Assembly: GCF_003431975.1 (NCBI RefSeq)
Contig: NZ_CP027116.1
Location: 2,046,001-2,110,000 of the forward strand
DNA length: 64,000 nt
Source: Bacillus pumilus
GTDB lineage: Bacteria > Bacillota > Bacilli > Bacillales > Bacillaceae
Direction of reading: 5' to 3'
The notes under the pieces are model-generated. The model did no database searches. It worked only from the letters and a program-made list of their open reading frames with translations, and was not told the origin of the DNA. The position numbers were made by a program, and so were the translations under genes. Shown here piece after piece: positions 34,694-41,464 of the stretch; the first letter of the stretch is position 1; each line of letters opens with the position of its first letter.

Positions 34694-34730
34694 TTAAACT
34701 CTTAATTTTTTCTTTTGAAACAACTGTCAT
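34670..34730 (-). pseudogene. Out-of-frame N-terminus of the AlbA_2 gene
   Basis: ATG at 34730 opens a 23-codon frame whose first 19 residues end LIELGYEG exactly where the main frame begins LLDFKEKW. Removing one G restores a continuous gene of about 373 codons. Confidence 0.65.
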
Positions 34731-34766
34731 AAATTTTTACACTCTCTTTCATATAAAAGAATGATT

Positions 34767-34937
34767 TTATTTTAATAACTTTTGTCTCTCTTTTAATCTT
34801 CTATAAATACTCAACCCAAAATAATTGTATTTAAACGCATTGCTACACCTCTCTATATAAGAGTTATTTTCGCATATAGCTGGTCGATACTCACTAATAT
34901 TTTCTTCTATTTTCCTCTTCAGATCCCTAAAATTCAA
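34767..34937 (-). CDS. 56-residue basic helical protein
   Basis: TTG start at 34937, behind GAGGTGCAAAA; stop TAA at 34769. Product (M)NFRDLKRKIEENISEYRPA..., ending RRLKERQKLLK. Good codon structure and ribosome binding site; no family recognised. Confidence 0.5.
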   Translation of the reverse strand: MNFRDLKRKIEENISEYRPAICENNSYIERCSNAFKYNYFGLSIYRRLKERQKLLK

Positions 34938-35005
34938 TTTTGCACCTCATAAAACAGCCTAAGTTTCTAAGCTTCATTTTAAGGAAATACTTGCAAAAAA
35001 TTAGA

Positions 35006-35020
35006 AGGAGCAACTCCTTG
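35006..35020. other. Short hairpin AAGGAG/CTCCTT
   Basis: AAGGAG caa CTCCTT at 35006-35020 in the gap before the secreted-protein gene, where the rest of 34938-35205 shows only AT-rich sequence and possible promoter elements. Could sequester a ribosome binding-like motif but no gene follows closely. Confidence 0.3.
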
Positions 35021-35146
35021 GGTTAGGTTTAAAGTTGTTTTTTTGTGTAAATATCCCCTTTTTAGGTGCAGGAAATTAGTAATACATTGAATGAAACAAG
35101 ACAAAAAGCGTGTGATTTAAATACTATTTCTTCTAATTTATGTAAA

Positions 35147-35188
35147 AATCATTTCATTTTGTGATATCCTCACTATTGAAAAATGATT
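35147..35188 (+). promoter_or_regulatory. Candidate promoter/operator for the secreted-protein operon
   Basis: Inverted repeat AATCATTT (35147-35154) and AAATGATT (35181-35188) bracket a TGTGATATC that may serve as extended -10. No SPBRE, unlike neighbouring lytic genes, so this operon may be independent of MrpR. Confidence 0.4.
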
Positions 35189-35205
35189 AGAAAGGGAGTA
35201 TTCGA

Positions 35206-35751
35206 ATGAATAAGTTTTTTGTTAAGATGTTGCTAGTTCTCATATCAGCAGCAGTATTTATTCCAGCTACAGTTACACATGCAGCAGAAAAGGTTGAGCA
35301 GAAAGAAGATGTGGTTGTAACTTACAATCCTACCGAACTTCAGAAAGAGCTTGCTCTAAGAAATGTACCACTAGATAAACAAGAAGCCTTACTTGAAGCT
35401 TTTAAAGCTATTGAGAATGCTAACAATGATCCACTTGCCACTACAAATGGCCCTAAGGGTGCAGCTATTAAGGCAGCAATCAAAGTAATTAAAGGCTTAG
35501 TAAATAATGACTGGGCACAATGGGTTTTAAAGCAACGTTTTGGAAAGGAAGCTGTAAATGGTACTGTAAAAAATGCTAACAAAATCATTAAAGAATTAGA
35601 AAAGATTATTGATGTTCCAAAAAATGCAGCTGGTAGAGCTCGCGAGGTTGTTTCTGCAGAGCTTAGAAAACATATAGATGGAGGTGTAGCTGATACAATT
35701 GGACTTGTTGTTGAATACATTGTTCTCACTGCTGATTTACTCATACTTTAG
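35206..35751 (+). CDS. Secreted protein of unknown function, candidate toxin or exclusion factor
   Basis: 181 residues behind AAAGGGAGTATTCG. Signal peptide MNKFFVKMLLVLISAAVFIP with a cleavage site near THAA-EKVE. The mature protein has an amphipathic middle (AIKAAIKVIKGLVNNDWAQW, about 95-115), a basic helical zone, and a hydrophobic C-terminus (IGLVVEYIVLTADLLIL). No family recognised. It forms a rightward two-gene operon with the next gene in an accessory patch beside the decision genes. The layout, exported amphipathic protein plus small cytoplasmic partner, suggests toxin/immunity or superinfection exclusion. Confidence 0.7.
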   Translation: MNKFFVKMLLVLISAAVFIPATVTHAAEKVEQKEDVVVTYNPTELQKELALRNVPLDKQEALLEAFKAIENANNDPLATTNGPKGAAIKAAIKVIKGLVNNDWAQWVLKQRFGKEAVNGTVKNANKIIKELEKIIDVPKNAAGRAREVVSAELRKHIDGGVADTIGLVVEYIVLTADLLIL

Positions 35752-35772
35752 ATAAAAGGATGGTGACTGTAT

Positions 35773-36096
35773 ATGTCACAAAATCAATTCATTCAGTTCC
35801 AAAAAGCCAATGGTTTAGACGATGAAGACGTTCAATTCCTCATCACTCTCTCAGGAGCATTTTGTACCTGTGAAGAAGAAAACAAAAAGGCATATGATAT
35901 AACAAGAACAGCGTTCATTAGACACTTTGGTGAAGAATTAAACCTTTCAGAAATTGAAGGAAACACTAGAGAAGAATATGAAAAGATCATCAATCAATTT
36001 CTAAGCAAGAAGGATAAAAAAATCAATGTAGATGAACTCTTACAATCTTTTTATGCTGCAGATATGATGGATGGATTAAAAAAGAAATTCAATTAA
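35773..36096 (+). CDS. Cytoplasmic partner of the secreted protein
   Basis: 107 residues, acidic and helical (MSQNQFIQFQKANGLDDEDV), no signal peptide, 21 bp after the secreted-protein gene and followed by a strong terminator. Composition and size are like small bacteriocin immunity or regulatory proteins. No motif supports a definite role. Confidence 0.65.
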   Translation: MSQNQFIQFQKANGLDDEDVQFLITLSGAFCTCEEENKKAYDITRTAFIRHFGEELNLSEIEGNTREEYEKIINQFLSKKDKKINVDELLQSFYAADMMDGLKKKFN

Positions 36097-36122
36097 TGGC
36101 CTTCGTAAGTAAATTGTGTGAA

Positions 36123-36155
36123 AAGGGGAGCTGTTTATATGCTCCTCTTTCTTAT
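36123..36155 (+). terminator. Terminator of the secreted-protein operon
   Basis: AAGGGGAGC (36123-36131) and GCTCCTCTT (36141-36149), nine-base loop, then TCTTATT. One wobble pair. Confidence 0.7.
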
Positions 36156-36168
36156 TAAAAACATCATT

Positions 36169-36339
36169 TTATTTAATTATCTCACAATGCTCTTTTGGAT
36201 ATTCACTGTCTTTGTCACAATTTTTCATCAGTGTAAAACTACCTTCCCACTTTGCAGCAGTTAGAATATCCTCCTTTACAGACACTGTTTCCCAGCCTTC
36301 TTCGATATCTTTAATAACCCTATATTTATTTTCCGTTAT
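36169..36339 (-). CDS. Small protein with apparently lost start codon
   Basis: Frame of 56 codons ending TAA 36171. An AAAAGGG ribosome binding site sits 6 bp before ATA (36339), followed by TENKYRVIKDIEEGWE, which reads like a normal gene start with ATG changed to ATA. It is in frame with the upstream 59-codon gene, whose TAG separates them, so a nonsense-split longer gene is an alternative. Confidence 0.5.
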   Translation of the reverse strand: MTENKYRVIKDIEEGWETVSVKEDILTAAKWEGSFTLMKNCDKDSEYPKEHCEIIK

Positions 36340-36354
36340 TGAATTCCCTTTTCT

Positions 36355-36534
36355 CTATTCGTTATCCAAAAGATATGTATCTACTATTTCTTTTTCAATG
36401 TTTTCAATCTCTACAACCTTATGATTATGATAATCCCCTTCATTAAACATTCTTTGAGCTTCTTCGAGAGTAGTAGCTCCTTCAATTACAACTTTCTTAA
36501 TTGAAACTTCTTTAAATTGGATTTCGTAGCTCAT
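36355..36534 (-). CDS. 59-residue DpnD/PcfM-like protein
   Basis: ATG 36534 behind CGAGGAGATAAAC; stop TAG 36357. MSYEIQFKEVSIKKVVIEGA, then TTLEEAQRMFNEGDY, a small beta-alpha-beta module like the DpnD/PcfM domain found in mobile elements. Its leader carries a conserved hairpin (36553-36576) shared with the gene at 41351. Confidence 0.6.
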   Translation of the reverse strand: MSYEIQFKEVSIKKVVIEGATTLEEAQRMFNEGDYHNHKVVEIENIEKEIVDTYLLDNE

Positions 36535-36552
36535 GTTTATCTCCTCGTACTC

Positions 36553-36576
36553 CCGATGCCTTCATTGCATCTGCGG
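36553..36576 (-). promoter_or_regulatory. Leader hairpin with covarying copy at 41370-41392
   Basis: On the transcript: CCGCAGATGC, seven-base loop, GCATCGG. Stem GATGC/GCATC. A second copy has GATGA/TCATC in the same frame of constant bases, a compensatory change. Both lie between an SPBRE and a start codon. Confidence 0.5.
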
Positions 36577-36631
36577 ATAATAGACTATGTATATTTTTAG
36601 TATAACACTATACACCTAATAACTCAACACA

Positions 36632-36654
36632 ATATATGTTATTTGTTATTTATA
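36632..36654 (-). promoter_or_regulatory. SPBRE-like promoter/operator
   Basis: Leftward AAATAACAAATAACATATATTG; serves the 59-residue gene through the hairpin leader. It overlaps the stop of the 51-residue gene. Confidence 0.6.
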
Positions 36655-36794
36655 ATTGCTTGTACACGACTATATTCATTTTGGAGTCCTTTATTATTAT
36701 TAAATAACTCAATTTCTTTTAAAAACTCAACATGTTTCTTCTCAAAGCAATTTTTGTTAGTTATTTTTTGTTTTAATTGTTTTCCAATTGGCAC
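36639..36794 (-). CDS. 51-residue basic peptide
   Basis: GTG 36794 behind AAAGGAGGTTTACA; stop TAA 36641 inside the SPBRE. (M)PIGKQLKQKITNKNCFEK, Lys/Asn-rich helical. Unknown function. Confidence 0.5.
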   Translation of the reverse strand: MPIGKQLKQKITNKNCFEKKHVEFLKEIELFNNNKGLQNEYSRVQAIINNK

Positions 36795-36810
36795 TGTAAA
36801 CCTCCTTTGC

Positions 36811-36969
36811 TTAGTAATTTAATTTGATGTTTAAGTATTCCTCAACACTGCCACCAAAGCCTTTATACCCTTCTTCAAGTTCATCTAAAATTTGTTCCTG
36901 ATCAGCCCAACCTTTGAACATATTGTGCATGTTTGGTTTTGAAAGTTCTTTCTTAATTAAATCTCGCAC
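36811..36969 (-). CDS. 52-residue hypothetical protein
   Basis: GTG at 36969 (or 36978), AAGGGGTGAATAAT upstream, stop TAA 36813. RDLIKKELSKPNMHNMFKG, then a conserved-looking GYKGFGGSVEEYL. Unknown. Confidence 0.5.
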   Translation of the reverse strand: MRDLIKKELSKPNMHNMFKGWADQEQILDELEEGYKGFGGSVEEYLNIKLNY

Positions 36970-36985
36970 ATTATTCACCCCTTAA

Positions 36986-37007
36986 ATATATGTAATTTAT
37001 AATTCAT
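36986..37007 (-). promoter_or_regulatory. SPBRE-like promoter/operator
   Basis: Leftward AATTATAAATTACATATATTTAAGG before the 52-residue gene, written here as core ATAAATTACATATATTT. It overlaps the stop of the 37-residue membrane peptide. Confidence 0.5.
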
Positions 37008-37117
37008 CCAGAATAAACAAATGCACAAAGCAGCATAATGGCCAATATACTAAATACAGCAACACTGATTAAATCATCTAGCCGTTTTAATAACCGCTCC
37101 TGGATTGTTTTCAACAT
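37004..37117 (-). CDS. 37-residue membrane peptide
   Basis: ATG 37117 behind AAGGGTGAAG; stop TGA 37006. Basic N-terminus (MLKTIQERLLKRLDD) followed by one hydrophobic helix (ISVAVFSILAIMLLCAF). Small membrane peptide of unknown role. Confidence 0.5.
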   Translation of the reverse strand: MLKTIQERLLKRLDDLISVAVFSILAIMLLCAFVYSG

Positions 37118-37156
37118 CTTCACCCTTAGAATGTGTGTTATTTAATTGTTTAAAAC

Positions 37157-37367
37157 TCATGTTTTAATGTGATTTATATCTAATAGTGCTTCTTCTTGAA
37201 TCGAATCAAAATTCACATACTTCATTTCTGATAATTGTCTATTGATCAAGTTCTTGAATTCAATTAATGCCTTCTTTTTCTTCTCTTTTTCGCTTGTGTT
37301 AGGAGTGAACAAATACTTTTACTGTGTTGTTTTGGTCTAGTTTGATTTCAATATATTCACCATACAC
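37157..37367 (-). pseudogene. Frameshifted small gene
   Basis: GTG 37367 behind AAAGGAGAGAAAC begins (M)YGEYIEIKLDQNN and stops after 22 codons. A shift of one base near 37303 continues NTSEKEKKKKALIEFKNL to TGA 37159, giving a sensible 69-residue protein. One inserted T is the simplest explanation. Confidence 0.55.
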
Positions 37368-37426
37368 TTTGTTTCTCTCCTTTAAAATGACGTATATATG
37401 TACCTTTTTTTTAATTGTTGCAAGTA

Positions 37427-37446
37427 AAGTCGTCCTAAGACGACTT
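37427..37446. other. Perfect hairpin AAGTCGTC/GACGACTT
   Basis: Eight-base arms (37427-37434, 37439-37446), CTAA loop, at the 3' end of the broken zinc-finger gene. No T run; the strand of action is unclear. Confidence 0.45.
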
Positions 37447-37606
37447 CAATCTGTTCCTTTTCTCTTTGTCTTCCCTCGCTTGACGCTCTTTGCAAATTCC
37501 ATTTCGTACATCAGGCTTAGTTGAGTTGTCGTAATACTCATCTAGAACCTAGTCAACTTTACATGATTGGCACATTTTTGGAAGTTTCGGACTTGGTTTT
37601 ACTCAT
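37435..37606 (-). pseudogene. Broken small zinc-binding gene
   Basis: ATG 37606 reads MSK then loses frame at an A run; one base fewer gives MSKPSPKLPKMCQSCKVD, then an in-frame TAG (37551-37549), then VLDEYYDNSTKPDVRNGICK. Two lesions show a degraded Cys-rich protein (or two sequencing errors). Confidence 0.5.
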
Positions 37607-37626
37607 GCACATGCACTTTTAAAACA

Positions 37627-38229
37627 TTAAAAATTCTTTGACTCTTCTTTTACGATCCATGCTTTTAATTCAGGAATCAATCTGAGCACCTCATCGGAAA
37701 TATGAGCAAAGTCTTCCATTACATTACTTTGCACTGTTGTCAGAAGCATGTTTAGATCGTTTAATGGTTCAATTAAATCTGCGTATTTGTATACTTCAGG
37801 TATGCCGTGTTTTGGAATTCTTTCTTTAACGAAATACAGTATCTCATCTAATACCTCTTTATCTTCAGTTGAGAAATGGCTGGAATCCACATATGCCTCA
37901 AAATCATTAAGTGGCATTGGAAGACTGACAGAATCTAATTCTTCAGCTGTAAAGCTTGCAATTGAAGGGATATTATCATTATGCAGCTGTACTAAAAGAT
38001 TGTAGCTCCCCTCATCTTCTTGCCTTGATATAATTATAGGCTTAGCATAACCAACTGCACCTGGAACACTTCTGGCTGAAAATTTTTGTCTCTCGATGAA
38101 TCCGATCATGAAATTTTGAAAATTAGGATCAACATTCCACATTTCTTTAAAATGTTTTTTAAATTCAGCTGCCTGATAATTTTCATCTTTCTCCAGTTGT
38201 TTAGCAATTTTATCAATAAATTGTTTCAT
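37627..38229 (-). CDS. Hypothetical protein
   Basis: 200 residues (MKQFIDKIAKQLEKDENYQA). A middle region SARSVPGAVGYAKPIIISRQ is beta-type; the C-terminus is helical (LTTVQSNVMEDFAHISDEV). No motif recognised. Ribosome binding site AAAGGGAATGAG. Confidence 0.7.
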   Translation of the reverse strand: MKQFIDKIAKQLEKDENYQAAEFKKHFKEMWNVDPNFQNFMIGFIERQKFSARSVPGAVGYAKPIIISRQEDEGSYNLLVQLHNDNIPSIASFTAEELDSVSLPMPLNDFEAYVDSSHFSTEDKEVLDEILYFVKERIPKHGIPEVYKYADLIEPLNDLNMLLTTVQSNVMEDFAHISDEVLRLIPELKAWIVKEESKNF

Positions 38230-38357
38230 TATCTCATTCCCTTTGTGTTATTTAAACATTATCACTATAAACAATTGTTGATAATATTTCCATTAATTTG
38301 CTCATAATGCTACTGTCAATGAATCAGATTAAAAGAAACATTTTATAGAAATGTACT

Positions 38358-38576
38358 TCATTTACGTTTAACTGTTATTTCAATGAAATCTCCACTATCA
38401 GTAAAATTCACACTTTCTGTATCCAATGCAAAATCCAGATCAATTCCCGACAAAAAATTCTCTACATTAATCTCTTTTCCATTTTGACTAATAAGATACC
38501 AGCTATTCGAATTTTCCCTATATTGAATTTCACCTTTTATATTTAAAATGGTTTTCAACGGTTCAGCTTCGGGCAT
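38358..38576 (-). CDS. 72-residue hypothetical protein
   Basis: Start at ATG 38576 (MPEAEPLKTILNIKGEI), where AAAGGAGTGG is well placed; the longer frame lies within the upstream gene. Beta-rich, ending SGDFIEITVKRK. Confidence 0.55.
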   Translation of the reverse strand: MPEAEPLKTILNIKGEIQYRENSNSWYLISQNGKEINVENFLSGIDLDFALDTESVNFTDSGDFIEITVKRK

Positions 38577-38712
38577 TTTCCAACCACTCCTTTCTATCAT
38601 CAAACATTTTTTGATTTTCTAGTAACTTAATAGCATAAACAAAATCGAGCGCATATTCACTATCTTTGTTCTTCTTTAGTTCTTCCCTTAAAAACTCAAT
38701 TACTTTATCCAA
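38563..38712 (-). CDS. 49-residue helical protein
   Basis: TTG 38712 behind AAAGGATGATGTACA; stop TGA 38565 overlapping the next start by 14 bp. (M)DKVIEFLREELKKNKDSEYA, helical. Overlap and ribosome binding site support it. Confidence 0.5.
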   Translation of the reverse strand: MDKVIEFLREELKKNKDSEYALDFVYAIKLLENQKMFDDRKEWLENARS

Positions 38713-38745
38713 TGTACATCATCCTTTCTGTAGAAAACCAATATT

Positions 38746-39114
38746 TCACCCGATATTAGCAATGTATGAAGTAACATGTTCATAGTTGTAACTGTTGGAT
38801 TTTTCATAGCCTTCATCTGTACCCAAGTGCTCTAGTTTATCAAAAAGAAATGTCATTTCTTCTTTGTTTTTTGGCATTGGTAATGATACAGGGCACTTGC
38901 TCCATTTATCAAAACACCTGCTATTATCTGCGCTGATTTTTCCATTGATGCAATGGTATGAAGAATTTAGATTGTTTTCATCATGAGCTGTACAGAAACC
39001 TGCGAAAATACCTTTCCCTGTTACTGTAGCAAAATTGTACAGACCCTCTTCCTCATTAACTTCAACAATAAATCCTTTATTTTTAAGATTTTCAACAATG
39101 TCATTAAACTTCAA
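38746..39114 (-). CDS. Hypothetical protein
   Basis: Start at TTG 39114, 7 bp after GTGAGGTGG, giving about 122 residues ((M)KFNDIVENLKNKGFIVEVN). Cys-containing middle (STADNSRCFDKWSKCP-like). The frame is open upstream but lacks a signal there. Confidence 0.6.
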   Translation of the reverse strand: MKFNDIVENLKNKGFIVEVNEEEGLYNFATVTGKGIFAGFCTAHDENNLNSSYHCINGKISADNSRCFDKWSKCPVSLPMPKNKEEMTFLFDKLEHLGTDEGYEKSNSYNYEHVTSYIANIG

Positions 39115-39130
39115 GGCTACCACCTCACTA

Positions 39131-39343
39131 TTATGTATTAAACCTATTGTCTTCTTTATCGTCATTCTTCAATATCCTTCTCAACTGATCAAATTCATAA
39201 TCAAGAAAGGGTTTTAATTTAGGTTCGGCGTTCAAAAGATTAAATTCAATAAGATTTATAGCTTCCCTAGCCCTTTGGATGCGCCTCGCTTTTCTTCTAG
39301 CTATCTTTTCATTTTCTTTTGCCGTTTCTTCAAATGAGTCCAT
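39131..39343 (-). CDS. 70-residue basic helical protein
   Basis: ATG 39343 overlaps the previous stop (TAATG). MDSFEETAKENEKIARRK, Arg-rich N-terminal helix, acidic tail. Possibly nucleic-acid binding. Confidence 0.55.
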   Translation of the reverse strand: MDSFEETAKENEKIARRKARRIQRAREAINLIEFNLLNAEPKLKPFLDYEFDQLRRILKNDDKEDNRFNT

Positions 39344-39528
39344 TAAAACAGATCCCATCCACATTCATTTACAATTTCTCCACTGGCAAGATGCTTCAAA
39401 TCATAACCTCTTTCACCGATACCAATAATTTGAACTTCATCGCCTTTCTCTAGCTCGACTGTAAAATTGCTGACATCCTTTCTTAAAATCTTCACATCAT
39501 TAAGTTTTAGATTTTCGGCTTTTTTCAT
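39343..39528 (-). CDS. 61-residue small-barrel protein
   Basis: MKKAENLKLNDVKILRKDV, then VELEKGDEVQIIGIGERGYDL, an SH3-like barrel sequence. It follows the zinc protein gene by 2 bp and overlaps the next start. Confidence 0.6.
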   Translation of the reverse strand: MKKAENLKLNDVKILRKDVSNFTVELEKGDEVQIIGIGERGYDLKHLASGEIVNECGWDLF

Positions 39529-39530
39529 AT

Positions 39531-39971
39531 TTAATCACTCCTAGTATTCATAGGTTCTGCCACTATTTCAGCACATTTATAGCAATAAACAGGTTCAAAA
39601 TAATTATCAACATTAGTAGAGTCAACGTGCATGATTTTGCCATCTTTTGCACCTTGCTTGTTATCAATAAACTTAATAGCCATTACGGATACCTCATTAT
39701 AAAAATAACGACTGTTTTTACAATCTGGGCAATAATATTCACTAGCCAATTCAAAACACTTTTTACATGCAATGTGCGGAGACTTAATAATATTCTTTTC
39801 ATCCAAACCTGTTTCAAGAAAATTCTCACTTCGATCATGTTCCCCACACATAGATTTATCATGACTACCTGTGTATGCATGGTACTTTGATTTTGGATGA
39901 ATCCAATTGTGATCTGCCTTTTTACTTTTAGTCGGTGGCAACTGCCACACTCTATTCAAGATATCACTCAC
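39531..39971 (-). CDS. Zinc-binding protein
   Basis: 146 residues with several Cys pairs: ACKKCFELA, YYCPDCKNSRY and VYCYKCAEIV, plus MCGEHDR near residue 42. Multiple zinc knuckles, probably nucleic-acid or protein binding. The cluster 39.5-41.1 kb holds at least four such small zinc proteins. Confidence 0.65.
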   Translation of the reverse strand: MSDILNRVWQLPPTKSKKADHNWIHPKSKYHAYTGSHDKSMCGEHDRSENFLETGLDEKNIIKSPHIACKKCFELASEYYCPDCKNSRYFYNEVSVMAIKFIDNKQGAKDGKIMHVDSTNVDNYFEPVYCYKCAEIVAEPMNTRSD

Positions 39972-39992
39972 TCCTCTCTATAAAAACAGAAT

Positions 39993-40091
39993 TTATCGTT
40001 TTCCCTCTGTGCACCTTTGACAAATATCAAGCTCTTCCTGCTCCTTGAAAATTGGCGCTAATTCTTCCTCGCAAATGACACACTTCTTCAT
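39993..40091 (-). CDS. 32-residue zinc-ribbon peptide
   Basis: ATG 40091 behind AAAGGAGTGATCA; stop TAA 39995. MKKCVICEEELAP..., ICQRCTEGKR: CxxC...CxxC. Too short for most gene finders but ribosome binding site and zinc motif are convincing. Confidence 0.6.
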   Translation of the reverse strand: MKKCVICEEELAPIFKEQEELDICQRCTEGKR

Positions 40092-40126
40092 ATATTGATC
40101 ACTCCTTTATGCAGAAAGCATTTAAT

Positions 40127-40318
40127 CTATTTCCAATTATAGCGCTCTTTCTCTTTTTCAGAATCGCCCACATGTGAGAGTATCCAATTATGATAACCCT
40201 CTTCTCCGCAGTTAGGGCAATCCATTTCTGATACGTTTTTCAATGTGTTTATAGTAGGATTTTCGGCAAACAGGTGATGATTGCATTTTATGCAAAGAAA
40301 CACAACTTCATTTTCCAA
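40127..40318 (-). CDS. 63-residue zinc-ribbon protein
   Basis: Start at TTG 40318 behind AAAGGAGTGATGAGA. FLCIKCNHHLF and MDCPNCGEEGYHNW provide two CxxC pairs. Same family style as its neighbours. Confidence 0.6.
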   Translation of the reverse strand: MENEVVFLCIKCNHHLFAENPTINTLKNVSEMDCPNCGEEGYHNWILSHVGDSEKEKERYNWK

Positions 40319-40396
40319 TCTCATCACTCCTTTCTGTAGAAAATTAATTTTTATCAATAAATCCAATTCTCTTGCCAATCGTATAATTATCCCTTT

Positions 40397-40621
40397 TTAA
40401 AAAACGTTATGTAAGCTTTTGATTTTCACCACTAGATCATCTAAGATGACTCGTACATCACTTTTGTCAACATTGCCCCTATTAGCTATTGAGATAGATG
40501 TCTTGTCTATTAGTTCCCTTTCTACTTCTGCCTTTTTCTTTTTAATTGATGTCTCTAGCATTTCTTTTTTAACAGTAACATCCCATAATTCTTTTTCTAA
40601 TTGAGTCAACTTTTCACTCAT
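40397..40621 (-). CDS. 74-residue coiled-coil protein
   Basis: MSEKLTQLEKELWDVTVKK: a coiled coil over residues 1-40, then VDKSDVRVILDDLVVKIKSL. AAAGGAGAGAAAAAAC upstream. Unknown function. Confidence 0.6.
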   Translation of the reverse strand: MSEKLTQLEKELWDVTVKKEMLETSIKKKKAEVERELIDKTSISIANRGNVDKSDVRVILDDLVVKIKSLHNVF

Positions 40622-40665
40622 GTTTTTTCTCTCCTTTTATGTTTAAAATCAACATTTTATTTAGT

Positions 40666-40833
40666 TCACCAATCTCTACCGTTCTTTACTGCTTCTAAAT
40701 CTTCTTCTGCTTGCTTTACATATTCTGCATTTCTTTCATTTCGAAAACTTGAATCTGTATCAGTTCTATAAGCACTTTTCACTTTTTCTAATTGACCTTC
40801 ATAATAAGCGATTAACTGTTCTCTTGTTTTCAT
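40666..40833 (-). CDS. 55-residue helical protein
   Basis: ATG 40833, stop TGA 40668. MKTREQLIAYYEGQLEKVKS, charged helical throughout. GGGTAATGATAAT is the only upstream signal (weak). Confidence 0.5.
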   Translation of the reverse strand: MKTREQLIAYYEGQLEKVKSAYRTDTDSSFRNERNAEYVKQAEEDLEAVKNGRDW

Positions 40834-40866
40834 ATTATCATTACCCTTCTGTATAAAATTAGAATT

Positions 40867-41079
40867 TTATTTAGTATATAACATTCCATTTTCCATTTTT
40901 ATACCAAGTATTTTTAACGAGTCCTTATCAAACTCCATAGGTTTAGATCCTGCTTGATCCATATAATAAGTTATTGCGTGTTTTGGATCACAAAAGAACT
41001 CTGTATACCATTCGCTGTACTCTACTTCTGTTTTATCTGTTATATGCTTGCCACACATTCCGCATTTAATTTTCTCCAT
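40867..41079 (-). CDS. 70-residue zinc-finger protein
   Basis: MEKIKCGMCGKHITDKTEVE, then FFCDPKHAITYYMD: CxxC plus Cys/His suggests a treble-clef site. AAAGGGGTGCCTTATG upstream. Confidence 0.6.
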   Translation of the reverse strand: MEKIKCGMCGKHITDKTEVEYSEWYTEFFCDPKHAITYYMDQAGSKPMEFDKDSLKILGIKMENGMLYTK

Positions 41080-41090
41080 AAGGCACCCCT

Positions 41091-41351
41091 TTATTTCAAT
41101 ACTGTTTCCAACGCTACATAAATTTTCTCATGAAGATGTATGGCGGTTCTAATCGCTTCTTCACTTTTGAATCCAAATTCTTTACCTAGATACCTAACGT
41201 CTATATTGAATCTCCCTTGTTCTGTTCCAGGATAAATAACGGCGATTGGCTCAGGTGCTGCTGAGTGGACTCTATAAATGACTTTATAACTTGTTTCTTC
41301 TTGAATGCTGTATCCTTCATTTTGACTTTTCTTTTGATTATATTTCTTCAT
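41091..41351 (-). CDS. Hypothetical protein
   Basis: Start at ATG 41351 (MKKYNQKKSQNEGYSIQE), after GAGAGGGACTAAG, giving 86 residues. Beta-rich centre (YKVIYRVHSAAPEPIAVIYP). Its leader has the hairpin shared with 36553-36576. Confidence 0.6.
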   Translation of the reverse strand: MKKYNQKKSQNEGYSIQEETSYKVIYRVHSAAPEPIAVIYPGTEQGRFNIDVRYLGKEFGFKSEEAIRTAIHLHEKIYVALETVLK

Positions 41352-41369
41352 CTTAGTCCCTCTCAGCAC

Positions 41370-41392
41370 CCGATGACTTACTTCATCTGCGG
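41370..41392 (-). promoter_or_regulatory. Leader hairpin, covarying copy
   Basis: CCGCAGATGA, loop, TCATCGG on the transcript; stem GATGA/TCATC. Counterpart of 36553-36576 with a compensating C-G to A-T pair. Confidence 0.5.
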
Positions 41393-41407
41393 TTTTTCTA
41401 TATCTTT

Positions 41408-41436
41408 ATTATATATGTAATTTGTATTATTGTAAA
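41408..41436 (-). promoter_or_regulatory. SPBRE promoter, near-consensus
   Basis: TTTACA (41436-41431), 17-bp spacer ATAATACAAATTACATA, TATAAT (41413-41408). Drives the small-gene operon leftward from 41351. Confidence 0.8.
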
Positions 41437-41440
41437 TGGT

Positions 41441-41464
41441 TTTTTATATGTTATTTGTGCTTTT
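41441..41464 (-). promoter_or_regulatory. Second SPBRE-like copy
   Basis: Leftward GCACAAATAACATATAAAAA, about 25 bp upstream of the consensus copy and overlapping the end of the methyltransferase gene. Tandem sites may give cooperative repressor binding. Confidence 0.45.

Noticed and set aside
35340..35744. 134-codon minus-strand frame
   Set aside because: Lies entirely antisense to the signal-peptide gene and has no ribosome binding site.
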